64,000 bases of DNA from Gammaproteobacteria bacterium (GTDB lineage Bacteria > Pseudomonadota > Gammaproteobacteria > Pseudomonadales > Azotimanducaceae), in NCBI GenBank assembly GCA_021773555.1, contig JAJFKA010000037.1:1-64000 (forward strand), written 5' to 3'. The notes under the pieces were generated by a model. The model saw nothing but the letters and a program-made list of their open reading frames with translations, was not told the DNA's origin and made no database searches. How positions within the stretch are numbered: position 1 is the stretch's first letter; each line of letters starts with the position of its first letter. The translations under genes and the position numbers were made by a program. Positions 56,014-64,000 of this stretch are shown here, one piece after another.

Positions 56014-56559
56014 TCACGCGTCTGGTTCAGCACCATCCATCAGGGTTTTCAGGTACTGGAATATTTTTCGGAACTGCGCCGGAGGGACCTTTTTCCCTTG
56101 TTCGATTTTTAATTGTTCAGCGACAGCGTTGCGCACCAGGTGTTTCAGATGTTGTCGATCAGTGGCTGGGTACTGTGCGGCGATTTCCTCGATGGCATCA
56201 AAGTCCTGTCTCATCAATTGTTCGCGCCACTGCTCTAACTGGTGGAATCGAATGTTATGAGACCGGGTTGATGCATCGTACCGATCAATGAGCTGTTGAA
56301 TATCGGTGATATCAACACTCTTCAGAAGTTTTGCCAGGAACTGTAACTGACGCTTCCGGGCGTTGCCTTTTGAGATTCTTCGATATTCACTGACTGCCTT
56401 GAGAATATCTGCATTGACGATTTTTGAAAGCTGCTCATCAGACATGGCGACGAGCTTCTCTGCCACTGTCCGCAAATCCTGCATCTCGCGTTTTCGCTGT
56501 GATTTACTGACTAGCTGATCATCAGTTGTGGATTCGTCTGGAACTGGTTCAGTCTGCAT
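56014..56559 (-). CDS. yjgA: ribosome-associated protein YjgA (DarP/DUF615)
   Basis: 181 residues, highly charged and helical, with the DUF615 core: SKSQRKREMQDLRTVAEKLV, LSKIVNADILKAVSEYRRI and the C-terminal FRKIFQYLKTLM. YjgA (DarP) joins late 50S precursors. Normally beside pmbA and tldD; here it lies three bases after mgtE on the same strand, so it is probably co-transcribed with it. Confidence 0.93.
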   Translation of the reverse strand: MQTEPVPDESTTDDQLVSKSQRKREMQDLRTVAEKLVAMSDEQLSKIVNADILKAVSEYRRISKGNARKRQLQFLAKLLKSVDITDIQQLIDRYDASTRSHNIRFHQLEQWREQLMRQDFDAIEEIAAQYPATDRQHLKHLVRNAVAEQLKIEQGKKVPPAQFRKIFQYLKTLMDGAEPDA

Positions 56560-56562
56560 AAG

Positions 56563-57921
56563 TCACCCGTAGAAAAATGAGGCAAGGCCCAGAAAAGTCA
56601 TGAACCCGACCACATCGGTAATAGTAGTTAGCACTACCGTTCCGGCAATTGCCGGGTCGATTCCCATCGACTTGAGCAATCCAGGCAAGAGCGCTCCGGC
56701 GAGAGCGGCCACGATTAAGTTGATGGCCAGCGCTGTCGCAATGATGGCGCCGAGCAGATAGTCATCGAACACCAGGGACGCTACTGCGGCAACAACCAGC
56801 GCCCAGAAAACACCATTCAGCGCGCCAACCGCCAGTTCGCGATTCAGCAGCCACCGTTGATTACTTTCGAACAGATCGCCCTGCGCCATTTTACGGATAA
56901 CAAGGGTCAATGTCTGGCTACCTGCAACGCCTCCCATACTGGCGACAATGGGCATCAACACTGCCAGCGCGACGACTTTGGCTATGGTTTCTTCGAAAAT
57001 ATTAATCACCGCAGAGGCAATGAAAGCGGTACCGAGATTCGCACCTAACCAGATAGCACGGCTGCGAGCCGTAACCAGTATGGGAGCAAAAGCATCGTCA
57101 TCCTCGGTTAAGCCAGCCATGCTGAGAATTGAGTGGTCAGCCTCATCAATGATTACGTCAACGACATCATCGATTGTGATTCGGCCGATTAACTTGCCTT
57201 GACCATCGATGACCGGTGCCGACACAAGGTCGTACCGTTCAAAAATAGCTGCCACGTCGTTGGCCGGTAACAAAGCGGGAATAGGTTCAATTTCGGTGTT
57301 CATGGTCTTGGCAACAGACTCACCGGGGTCGGATACCAATAATGTTGAAATGGGTAACAAGCCGATAAACACGTCATCGCTGTTCACGACGAAGACATTG
57401 TCAGTCATCGGTGGTAATTCAGCGTGTCGACGCAAGTAACGCAACACCACATCCAGCGTAACCCTTGGGCGCACTGAAATGGTATCAGTCGCCATCAGCC
57501 CGCCAGCAACATCCTCCGGGTAGGACAACAGGGTCTGGACCCGGGATCGGTCGGCAGCGTCCATGGAGTTGAGAACCTGCTGGGTAAGCGCATCCGGCAG
57601 TTGCTGCAGAATATCTGTTAGGTCATCGTCAGCGGGTACATTCTCAAGTACCTGGATAATTTCTTCCGGGGACTTGTCCCCGAGAAGATCCGAGATGATC
57701 TCTTCGTCCACATAAGGGATGATTTCGCTTTGCAGTTGCTCGTCGAAAAAGTTCCAGATAATGGACCTTTGTGATGAGGGCGAAGAAGCGAGAAGGTGGG
57801 CGATATCGGCGGGTTTGAGCACCTCCATCAAGCTTTGTATCTGGCTGTAGGTGCCTTCCTCCACGAGTTCATGAAGGCGCCTCAGGTGAGAAAACTGATC
57901 CAGATTGCTATTGTCACTCAT
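56563..57921 (-). CDS. mgtE: magnesium transporter MgtE
   Basis: 452 residues: an N-terminal helical superfamily domain (about 20-125), a CBS pair (about 130-255; DNVFVVNSDDVFIGLLPIS and IDGQGKLIGRITIDDVVDVI) and five C-terminal membrane helices (about 280-450) with the pore motif PIVASMGGVAGSQTLTL. MgtE is a Mg-gated Mg channel. It lies nine bases downstream of ptsO, as in many gammaproteobacteria. Confidence 0.97.
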   Translation of the reverse strand: MSDNSNLDQFSHLRRLHELVEEGTYSQIQSLMEVLKPADIAHLLASSPSSQRSIIWNFFDEQLQSEIIPYVDEEIISDLLGDKSPEEIIQVLENVPADDDLTDILQQLPDALTQQVLNSMDAADRSRVQTLLSYPEDVAGGLMATDTISVRPRVTLDVVLRYLRRHAELPPMTDNVFVVNSDDVFIGLLPISTLLVSDPGESVAKTMNTEIEPIPALLPANDVAAIFERYDLVSAPVIDGQGKLIGRITIDDVVDVIIDEADHSILSMAGLTEDDDAFAPILVTARSRAIWLGANLGTAFIASAVINIFEETIAKVVALAVLMPIVASMGGVAGSQTLTLVIRKMAQGDLFESNQRWLLNRELAVGALNGVFWALVVAAVASLVFDDYLLGAIIATALAINLIVAALAGALLPGLLKSMGIDPAIAGTVVLTTITDVVGFMTFLGLASFFYG

Positions 57922-57930
57922 TACCGGCGA

Positions 57931-58200
57931 TCACTGGTCTTCGCCAAATTTGTTGCGAATCAGGGAGGTAATGGCGTTGAAAGCTGCTTCCTCGTCGTCG
58001 CCCTCGATCAATAACTCGATCTCGGTGCCGTGACTTGCCTGTAACAACATCATGGACATGATGCTTTTACCGTTGGCGGATGCGTGCTCATTGCTAACCT
58101 TGATGGATGACTGATACGCCGATGCCGTGCGCACAAACACGGAGGCCGATCTGGCATGCAGTCCGAGCTTGTTCTCAATGGTGACCTTATCCTTAATCAC
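57931..58200 (-). CDS. ptsO: nitrogen PTS phosphocarrier protein NPr
   Basis: An 89-residue HPr-family protein. Active His is in NKLGLHARSASVFV near 15, and the Ser-type regulatory segment is GKSIMSMMLLQASHG near 46. NPr passes phosphate from PtsP to PtsN in the nitrogen PTS. Placed after rapZ in the rpoN cluster. Confidence 0.96.
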   Translation of the reverse strand: MIKDKVTIENKLGLHARSASVFVRTASAYQSSIKVSNEHASANGKSIMSMMLLQASHGTEIELLIEGDDEEAAFNAITSLIRNKFGEDQ

Positions 58201-58221
58201 AGACGCTCATCACATGGGCAG

Positions 58222-59097
58222 TTATGGATGCTGTTTTACCTGAATATTGGCAAGTTCGCGATGCCTAATCTGAACATTCGCGGAATGATTGGCAAAGTGT
58301 TCAAAAAGTCTGTGGCACAGGTAGACTGATCTGTGTTGCCCACCCGTACAGCCGATGGCGATGGTCATATAGCTGCGGTTGTTTGCCTCAAATCGCGGTA
58401 ACCACTTCGAGAGGTAGTCCTTAAGATCATTGAACATCTCCATGAACTCCGGCTGTGCCGAGAGAAATTCCTGTACAGGTCCGTCAAGTCCCGTCAGGGA
58501 TTTCAGATCCGGATTCCAGTGTGGATTTGGCAGGCAACGTACGTCAAAAACCAGGTCAGCATCGATTGGAACACCGTTTTTGTAGGCAAAGGATTCAAAC
58601 AGCAATGCAAACTGGTGACTATCAACGGCGACGCGCGAACGAATCAGGTCACGCAGTTCATGGATGGTCAGGCTGGTTGTGTCCAGGGCAAGATCGGCGA
58701 GATCGGAAATTGGATTAAGCAGTTGCTTTTCATAGTCCAGCGCTTCACCGAGGTCTCGATCCTGATTGCTTAGCGGGTGTTTGCGCCGTGTCTCGCTGAA
58801 TCGCTTAAAAAGCGTGGCACTTGCGGAATCGAGATAAACTATCTTGGTGGTGAGTTCACCAAGCTGGATGGCGGCGAGGATTTCGGGGAATTTCTCCAGA
58901 TCCTCTGCGATGTTCCGGGCATCAATGCTGACGGCGACATTCTCGATCGCCGTATTATCAGCGACCCGATTGATCAGTGGCTGGAGCAGTGAAACAGGGA
59001 GGTTATCGATGCAATAGTGACCCATGTCTTCCAGGACATGGAGCGCGGTACTTTTTCCCGATCCGGATCGTCCACTGATGATAATGAGTGAGGTCAT
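58222..59097 (-). CDS. rapZ: RNase adapter protein RapZ
   Basis: 291 residues with a Walker A loop SGRSGSGKSTALHVLEDMG near 8 and the C-terminal conserved block TIAIGCTGGQHRSVYLCHRL near 247-266. In enterobacteria RapZ directs RNase E to GlmZ to set amino-sugar synthesis; whether that holds here is not known, as no sRNA is seen in this window. Between ptsN and ptsO. Confidence 0.96.
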   Translation of the reverse strand: MTSLIIISGRSGSGKSTALHVLEDMGHYCIDNLPVSLLQPLINRVADNTAIENVAVSIDARNIAEDLEKFPEILAAIQLGELTTKIVYLDSASATLFKRFSETRRKHPLSNQDRDLGEALDYEKQLLNPISDLADLALDTTSLTIHELRDLIRSRVAVDSHQFALLFESFAYKNGVPIDADLVFDVRCLPNPHWNPDLKSLTGLDGPVQEFLSAQPEFMEMFNDLKDYLSKWLPRFEANNRSYMTIAIGCTGGQHRSVYLCHRLFEHFANHSANVQIRHRELANIQVKQHP

Positions 59098-59147
59098 TCT
59101 TGGTTGTCCACATAAAATCGATACAATAGTATCAATGGCGAAAACGC

Positions 59148-59609
59148 TCAGGCCACAAGTGTCGTGGCCATGGCCTTCTCGTAGAGTTCGTGGTCCGAGG
59201 TGGCCGAAATCAGATTCTCACGATAGGCCGGAATCTGGAAACGTTCCGCAAGCATGGCCATTGCTTTCAAGTGCTCATCCACTTCGTTAGCCGGGACCAG
59301 CAATACAAACATAATCTTTACCGGCTGGTCATCGAAGGCACCGAAATCGACGGCATCACTGAGGGTGAACAAGGCGCCGACGATGTCAGTGCATCCTTCG
59401 ATACGGCAATGGGGTAACGCGATTCCATCACCTAGCGCGGTGGGGCCCAGTTTTTCACGGGCGATCAGACCATTGTATATTTCCGCTGACTTAAGCGCCG
59501 GGAATTTACCCGCAATGAGTTGCGCGGCGTCTTCGATTGCCTTTTTCTTACTTCTGGTTTCGATGTTACAGAATGTGCGATCAGGCGTGAGTATGTTGTC
59601 GATATTCAT
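59148..59609 (-). CDS. ptsN: nitrogen PTS regulatory protein IIA(Ntr)
   Basis: 153 residues of the PTS EIIA type 2 fold. Phosphorylated His is in IALPHCRIEG near 67, after KLGPTALGDG. PtsN tunes potassium, phosphate and nitrogen responses by its phosphorylation state. Follows hpf by about 80 bases. Confidence 0.96.
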   Translation of the reverse strand: MNIDNILTPDRTFCNIETRSKKKAIEDAAQLIAGKFPALKSAEIYNGLIAREKLGPTALGDGIALPHCRIEGCTDIVGALFTLSDAVDFGAFDDQPVKIMFVLLVPANEVDEHLKAMAMLAERFQIPAYRENLISATSDHELYEKAMATTLVA

Positions 59610-59690
59610 CAGTTAATGGTGCGTGGCTGCGATGGGGGCGCAGTATACCAATGGCGGATCACCATTTAAATTCCTTTCCTGCCGTGGCAG

Positions 59691-59999
59691 TTACCGATTT
59701 ACTACGCGGTGCTTTCGATCAGTGAATTTCTCTTTTTTCTTGATAAGCTGTCGATCAAGCTTGTCCGTTAACAGGTCAATTGCTGCGTATAAATCATCGG
59801 CTTCAGCCTCAGCAAAGATCTCACCACCGCTGACCCTGATGGTCGATTCTGCCTTCTGGCGTTGCTTCTCAACACTGAGAATGACATGGATGTTAGTTAT
59901 TCGGTCAAAATGGCGCTCTATTCTTTCAAGTTTGGTAGCGACATAGCTATTCAGGGCATCTGTAACTTCGACGTGATGACCACTAACATTTACCTGCAT
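59691..59999 (-). CDS. hpf: ribosome hibernation promoting factor
   Basis: 102 residues, short-HPF type: MQVNVSGHHVEVTDALNSYV, then the beta-strand core and IYAAIDLLTDKLDRQLIKKKEK-like helix, with a short basic tail. It dimerises 70S ribosomes in stationary phase together with RMF. TAGGAG precedes the ATG. It sits between rpoN and ptsN in the usual order; a possible extended -10 (TGCTATAGT, near 60091-60099 on the minus strand) may give it its own promoter. Confidence 0.96.
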   Translation of the reverse strand: MQVNVSGHHVEVTDALNSYVATKLERIERHFDRITNIHVILSVEKQRQKAESTIRVSGGEIFAEAEADDLYAAIDLLTDKLDRQLIKKKEKFTDRKHRVVNR

Positions 60000-60179
60000 C
60001 AGTATTCTCCTAAAATTGTGAATCCGGGCTCTTGACCCGTCTGTCCGGCGTTTCGGCGTTCAACGAACTTATCCCTGCCAGATGCTACTTACTATAGCAT
60101 TGTCCCTGTCGTTATTTGACCCGTGCCTGAGAGAATCGTTCGGTACCGATCAATTGTTTCCGAAATGTTAAGACCCGAA

Positions 60180-61751
60180 CTAAATCAACTGCTTACGTTC
60201 GTTTGACGGAGGAATCATCAGGGCCTCACGGTATTTTGCGATAGTCCGTCGAGCCACATTGATCTCCTGGGCTGCGAGCAGAGTAGCGATCTTACTGTCA
60301 CTGAGCGGTTTCCGAGGATTTTCTTCGGCCACAAGCTGTTTGATAAGCGAGCGGATTGCGGTGGAGGAAACTTCGCCGCCGGTGTGTGTGTTGACGTGGC
60401 TGGAAAAAAAGTATTTCAGCTCAAACACGCCAGCCGGGGTGTGGATATATTTCTGGGTTGTCACCCTGGAAATCGTAGATTCATGCAACTCGACCGCTTT
60501 TGCAATATCGTGCAGGACCAGTGGTTTCATCGCTTGCTCGCCATACTCAAGAAATCCGCGTTGATACTCGACGATCTTTGATGAAACCCTGAGCAGTGTA
60601 TCATTTCGTTGCTGGAGACTCTTGATGAACCATCGTGCTTCCTGAAGCTGGTTTTTCAAATAATTGTTGTCTGTGCTGTTATCGGAACGCTTGATCAGGG
60701 AAGAGTACTCTGAGTTAACGCGTATACGCGGTGCTGACTTGGGATTGAGTTCGACGAGCCAGCGACCATTTTGCTTGGTAACGATAACGTCGGGCTCTAT
60801 GTACTCTGTCGTGCTTTCGGCGATATCGCTTCCCGGGCGTGGATTCATGGACTGGATCAGGCCGATCACATTCTTCAGTTCGTGTTCCTTAAGGCGTGTT
60901 TTCCTGGAGATATAGGCATAGTCACGATTGGCCAGAAAAGTGAGGTAATGTTCCACAACAACAAGTGCCTCGTTACGCCAGCGGGTTTCTTTCGGTAAAA
61001 ACCGCAACTGGATCATCAGGCACTCTCGCAAGTCCCGTGAGGCGATACCGACCGGATCCAGGTGCTGGATAAGATGGAGCACAGCCTCGATTTCATCGAT
61101 TTCCATTTCCCACTCGGCCGGAGCGTTCTCGATAATATCTTCAAGCGTGATTGTGAGAATGCCTTCGGTGTTCAGGCCATCAACCAGTGACATGGCGATG
61201 AACTCGTCGACCTCGGAAAGGTGTAGCAGGTTGATCTGCTCCATCAAATGGCTTTGGATGGAGATACTGGTCGAATTACGTGTATCAAGATAATTCTCAT
61301 CGTTTTCATCAGAGCCGGAGCCGCTGCCTGGCAACGCTGATTCCTCGTAGATGTCTTCCCAGACGCTATCAACTGGCAGCTCCTCAGCGATATTGTCAGA
61401 CGAGATTTGATCGCTGCTGTCGGGGACTGCGTCGCCTTCAACCTCCGGATCAGGTGGTGGTTCATAATCTTCCTGCGCGGCTGCTTCAGATTCAGTGGCT
61501 GCTTCAATTTCAACTTTTGAGGCACTGAGCGAATCTTCCGGTGGATCGAGAGACTCCGGATCCTTCGGTGTCTCTCCATCGGGTTCGTCAGGATTCGTTT
61601 CTTCTAACATCAGATTGGAATCAAGTGCTTCCTGAATTTCCTGCTGGAGATCAAATGTAGACAACTGCAGCAAGCGGATTGCCTGTTGCAATTGGGGAGT
61701 CATTCGGAGCTGTTGACCCAGTTTTAGTGTGAGTGCAGGTTTCATTACCAT
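60180..61751 (-). CDS. rpoN: RNA polymerase sigma-54 factor RpoN
   Basis: 523 residues. Region I (LKLGQQLRMTPQLQQAIRLL) is at residues 8-30, an acidic region II of about 100 residues follows, then core-binding region (about 150-300) and DNA-binding domain with the RpoN box ARRTIAKYREALMIPPS near the C-terminus. Sigma-54 needs AAA+ activators for nitrogen, motility and other genes. It lies 126 bases after lptB. Confidence 0.98.
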   Translation of the reverse strand: MVMKPALTLKLGQQLRMTPQLQQAIRLLQLSTFDLQQEIQEALDSNLMLEETNPDEPDGETPKDPESLDPPEDSLSASKVEIEAATESEAAAQEDYEPPPDPEVEGDAVPDSSDQISSDNIAEELPVDSVWEDIYEESALPGSGSGSDENDENYLDTRNSTSISIQSHLMEQINLLHLSEVDEFIAMSLVDGLNTEGILTITLEDIIENAPAEWEMEIDEIEAVLHLIQHLDPVGIASRDLRECLMIQLRFLPKETRWRNEALVVVEHYLTFLANRDYAYISRKTRLKEHELKNVIGLIQSMNPRPGSDIAESTTEYIEPDVIVTKQNGRWLVELNPKSAPRIRVNSEYSSLIKRSDNSTDNNYLKNQLQEARWFIKSLQQRNDTLLRVSSKIVEYQRGFLEYGEQAMKPLVLHDIAKAVELHESTISRVTTQKYIHTPAGVFELKYFFSSHVNTHTGGEVSSTAIRSLIKQLVAEENPRKPLSDSKIATLLAAQEINVARRTIAKYREALMIPPSNERKQLI

Positions 61752-61877
61752 GGGTTAATAATACTCAGGCTCTCATCGGAATAAAACTTGTTAATGCGCT
61801 ATGGTTGTGAATGTTAGTAGTACCCTTTATTACAGTTCCTGTAAATGTTTGTAACAATTGTTACTCGCCTGCTTACG

Positions 61878-62615
61878 CTACATTTTGAAGTCCTGCCCAA
61901 GGTAAACTCTCTTGACATGCTCGTCAGCAAGAATGGCGTCGGTGGAGCCTTCCATGATTATCCTGCCCTCACTGACGATGTATGCTTTCTCACAGATATC
62001 CAGCGTTTCCCGGACATTGTGGTCGGTGATCAATACCCCGATGCCTCGGTCGGACAGCTGTGAAATTATCAGCTTGATGTCATTGACCGAAATTGGATCG
62101 ACGCCTGCGAACGGTTCATCAAGCAGAATGAATGCCGGTTCCGTGGCCAGGGCCCTGGCGATTTCGACTCGACGTCGTTCACCGCCACTCAGGGACATAC
62201 CGAGATTTTTTCTGATGTGGGTAATGTGAAATTCCGATAACAGTGACTCGAGGACCTCCCTGCGGGAATGAGCGTTCAGGTCTGATCTTGTTTCCAGGAT
62301 CGCCATCACGTTGTCGGCGACGCTCAGTCTGCGAAAAACCGAGGCTTCCTGGGGTAGGTAACCTATCCCGGTCCGCGCACGTTCGTGCATCGGTTTGTTG
62401 GTGATGTCCTGGTCATCAAACAAAATCCGTCCGGCATCGTGGTTTATGGAACCGACGATCATGTAAAAGCAGGTGGTCTTGCCCGCACCATTCGGACCGA
62501 GCAAGCCGACAACCTGACCGCTGTGAACAGAAAGTGTTACCTCCTGCACCACTTGCTGACCGCGGTAGCTTTTTCTTAATTTCTCAGCTTTTAATACGTG
62601 GGTGGCTGCGGGCAA
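61878..62615 (-). CDS. lptB: LPS export ABC transporter ATP-binding protein LptB
   Basis: 245 residues. Walker [10 protein letters not shown] near 40, signature [16 protein letters not shown] near 142, Walker [14 protein letters not shown] near 163. LptB2 powers LptFG in extracting LPS from the inner membrane. Its start is adjacent to the lptA stop with no gap, supporting one operon with lptC and lptA. Confidence 0.97.
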   Translation of the reverse strand: MPAATHVLKAEKLRKSYRGQQVVQEVTLSVHSGQVVGLLGPNGAGKTTCFYMIVGSINHDAGRILFDDQDITNKPMHERARTGIGYLPQEASVFRRLSVADNVMAILETRSDLNAHSRREVLESLLSEFHITHIRKNLGMSLSGGERRRVEIARALATEPAFILLDEPFAGVDPISVNDIKLIISQLSDRGIGVLITDHNVRETLDICEKAYIVSEGRIIMEGSTDAILADEHVKRVYLGQDFKM

Positions 62616-63164
62616 CTAATTAGCCTTCGCGGGAGTAGCTTGTTTTGATTCAGTTTTCTGAGGGCTGATGGTGACCCCAATTCGACCGTTCCCACCGCCA
62701 CTCTTCAAACTCATGACACCCTCGTTGACGTCATAATAAATGAGTTCTCCGGTAAGCACGTCGTCAGTCTGTTTTAACGTCGCTTCACCGGAAAGGTGCA
62801 GACGTTCTTCCTGCACGAGGTAGACAATTTTGCGCGCCTCTGCAAACACGGGTGAATCACTGTCATCCGGCATTTGTTCATAATGGGCCAGCTTTTTTGA
62901 CGCCATATCGGTGCTGGCAATGATCTGGATAACCTGGGTATTACTGGTGATTATTTCCACCTCGTCTGCATTGATGATCAAGGTCCCTTGCTCGATGATG
63001 ACATTTCCGCGGTAAACAGAAGATCCTTTGAGTTCATCGAGTACCGCTGCATCAGCCTGAATATCGATGGGTTGCTGGCGATCGGCTGTCAAGCCGAACG
63101 CGCTTTGCGTCACTACCGACGAAATCAGGAGCAGCAGATAACAAATGGGTAATTTCAAGTTCAT
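62616..63164 (-). CDS. lptA: LPS transport periplasmic bridge protein LptA
   Basis: About 182 residues: a signal peptide (MNLKLPICYLLLLISSVVTQSA-type) and the OstA/LptA jelly-roll beginning QPIDIQADAAVLDELKGSSVYRG-like, with the repeated strands of the bridge. It forms a periplasmic filament carrying LPS to LptD. ATG at 63164 begins the signal peptide; a longer frame to 63194 is less likely. Confidence 0.93.
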   Translation of the reverse strand: MNLKLPICYLLLLISSVVTQSAFGLTADRQQPIDIQADAAVLDELKGSSVYRGNVIIEQGTLIINADEVEIITSNTQVIQIIASTDMASKKLAHYEQMPDDSDSPVFAEARKIVYLVQEERLHLSGEATLKQTDDVLTGELIYYDVNEGVMSLKSGGGNGRIGVTISPQKTESKQATPAKAN

Positions 63165-63212
63165 GAGGTCTGTCTCTGGACCAGGTTTGCACATATTAGC
63201 ATCGCCTGCACT

Positions 63213-63812
63213 TCATTGGGATTTTACAAATTCTGGTAATAACACTGTATGCACTCGCTCCTGGGGTGCGGAGTAAAAAATGAAGCGTCCCTCTTCGAAA
63301 TAGGCCTGCATCCCTGCTGCAGTGGTCTGACCTGAATGCTGATCGATGGAAACCTTCTGGTTGGTTTCGGCATATTCACGCGCTGGGACGACTTTCAAGG
63401 TCTCTGTCCGAATACTGATAAATTTTCCTTCGGGCCGGTCTTTGCGAGCAACGACTTCCTGCCATAATTCGACTGCTTCAGAACGATAGTCAGATTGTGT
63501 CAGCAGTCTTCCGTTTCTTGCTTCGATATCCCAGGGCTCATCCTCCCGGTTTGAATACAGTGTGAGATTTGGCTCAATCAATGAGGTTACCCTGGTCAGC
63601 GGGAAGTGAGTGAAACGATCTGCACGGATCTTATGTTGCAATGAACCATCGACGTCGAATTGGGTAATCGTGGCGTTGAGCATGTACAGGTCAGGATCGT
63701 TTTTGAGGGATGTCTCATCCGGCAGCGGTGCATCATTGCGATCAGTGATCAGATTTGTACCGATTGCGAATACCAGGATGAGCGTCGCCAGTATGGTGGT
63801 GCGATTATTCAC
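63213..63812 (-). CDS. lptC: LPS transport protein LptC
   Basis: 199 residues with one N-terminal membrane helix (ILATLILVFAIGTNLI) and a periplasmic LptC jelly roll; typical segments are LYMLNATITQFDVDGSLQHKI and FTHFPLTRVTSLIEPNLTLY. It passes LPS from LptBFG to LptA. GTG start at 63812. Normally preceded by kdsD and kdsC; here the upstream gene is a yrbG-type antiporter. Confidence 0.93.
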   Translation of the reverse strand: MNNRTTILATLILVFAIGTNLITDRNDAPLPDETSLKNDPDLYMLNATITQFDVDGSLQHKIRADRFTHFPLTRVTSLIEPNLTLYSNREDEPWDIEARNGRLLTQSDYRSEAVELWQEVVARKDRPEGKFISIRTETLKVVPAREYAETNQKVSIDQHSGQTTAAGMQAYFEEGRFIFYSAPQERVHTVLLPEFVKSQ

Positions 63813-63853
63813 CTGATGTTATTTCCGTCGCCTTAGCTCAATTGGGGTTGATG

Positions 63854-64000
63854 CTAGACCATGATTGCGGTGTGGTACAGGTAAGTTATGTAGACAATCC
63901 ACACCAGCAACAAAAACGCGCCTTTGACGCGACCAATGATGGCATCACCGCGGATGCCGTAGGCGAATACCACGAGCACCAGCGTCATTGACAGCATTAA
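63854..64000 (-). CDS. calcium/sodium antiporter, C-terminal end (YrbG type)
   Basis: Only the last 48 codons are inside the window. They encode a hydrophobic ending, LVVFAYGIRGDAIIGRVKG followed by one more helix and HTAIMV, typical of the CaCA-family YrbG end. The stop is 41 bases before the lptC start. In E. coli yrbG is followed by kdsD-kdsC-lptC; the two kds genes are absent here. Confidence 0.7.
   Translation of the reverse strand, partial: LMLSMTLVLVVFAYGIRGDAIIGRVKGAFLLLVWIVYITYLYHTAIMV

Overview
The window reads as a chromosomal segment of a free-living, probably marine, gammaproteobacterium of moderate GC content. This rests on gene order: the rpsU-yqeY-dnaG-rpoD block, gatCAB divergent from mreBCD-maf-rng-yhdP-nitrilase, and the lptCAB-rpoN-hpf-ptsN-rapZ-ptsO-mgtE block are arrangements typical of that class. 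Genus cannot be fixed from sequence alone. There are no insertion sequences, phage genes, rRNA or CRISPR arrays; most of the window is housekeeping DNA with accessory islands.

Layout. 1-4122 (minus): an RND efflux pump (truncated by the window edge) with its membrane-fusion partner, folK, folB and tsaD. 4224-8836 (plus): the macromolecular-synthesis block with a good promoter and a final terminator. 8927-28887 is accessory: a decayed enoyl-CoA hydratase, a giant MshQ-like surface protein, a sterol-desaturase-family enzyme, a TPR-sulfotransferase, two tandem PAS/zinc-ribbon paralogues, an envelope cluster (LPP20-like protein, MltC-like transglycosylase and a small frameshifted gene, divergent from a secreted caspase-like protein and a lipoprotein hydrolase), an autotransporter-type barrel, a serine hydrolase and a DUF547 protein. 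29161-31561: panB-panC-coaX, three enzymes of pantothenate and CoA synthesis. 31820-42904: mostly envelope genes (DUF2723, GT2-GtrA, LTA-synthase-like, VanY-like, helix-hairpin-helix membrane protein, DUF1499) plus an amidohydrolase, an SDR and a queuosine-precursor transporter. 42901-64000: gatCAB, the cell-shape/envelope operon, mgtE, the nitrogen-PTS/rpoN cluster, lptBAC and the end of a yrbG-type antiporter.

The most striking element lies in what looks like an empty gap. At 27578-27909 on the minus strand a tRNA with a CAU anticodon (best read as tRNA-Ile2) is split directly after its anticodon by a 255-nt insert with the hallmarks of a group I self-splicing intron: U at the 5' exon end, G at the intron end, a GUG internal guide pairing with the anticodon, and recognisable P2, P3, P4, P7 and P9 elements. 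Its insertion point matches the known Azoarcus tRNA-Ile intron, but it seems to carry extra sequence between P7 and P3. A near-consensus promoter sits upstream. Since this tRNA normally reads AUA codons, its maturation, and so translation of AUA, would depend on ribozyme splicing.

Other points of note: a 29-codon membrane microprotein with a strong ribosome binding site opposite the end of coaX; a one-base frameshift in a small gene downstream of the MltC-like gene; and losses from normally conserved neighbourhoods (no kdsD/kdsC between yrbG and lptC, no tldD/pmbA around yhdP-nit-yjgA).
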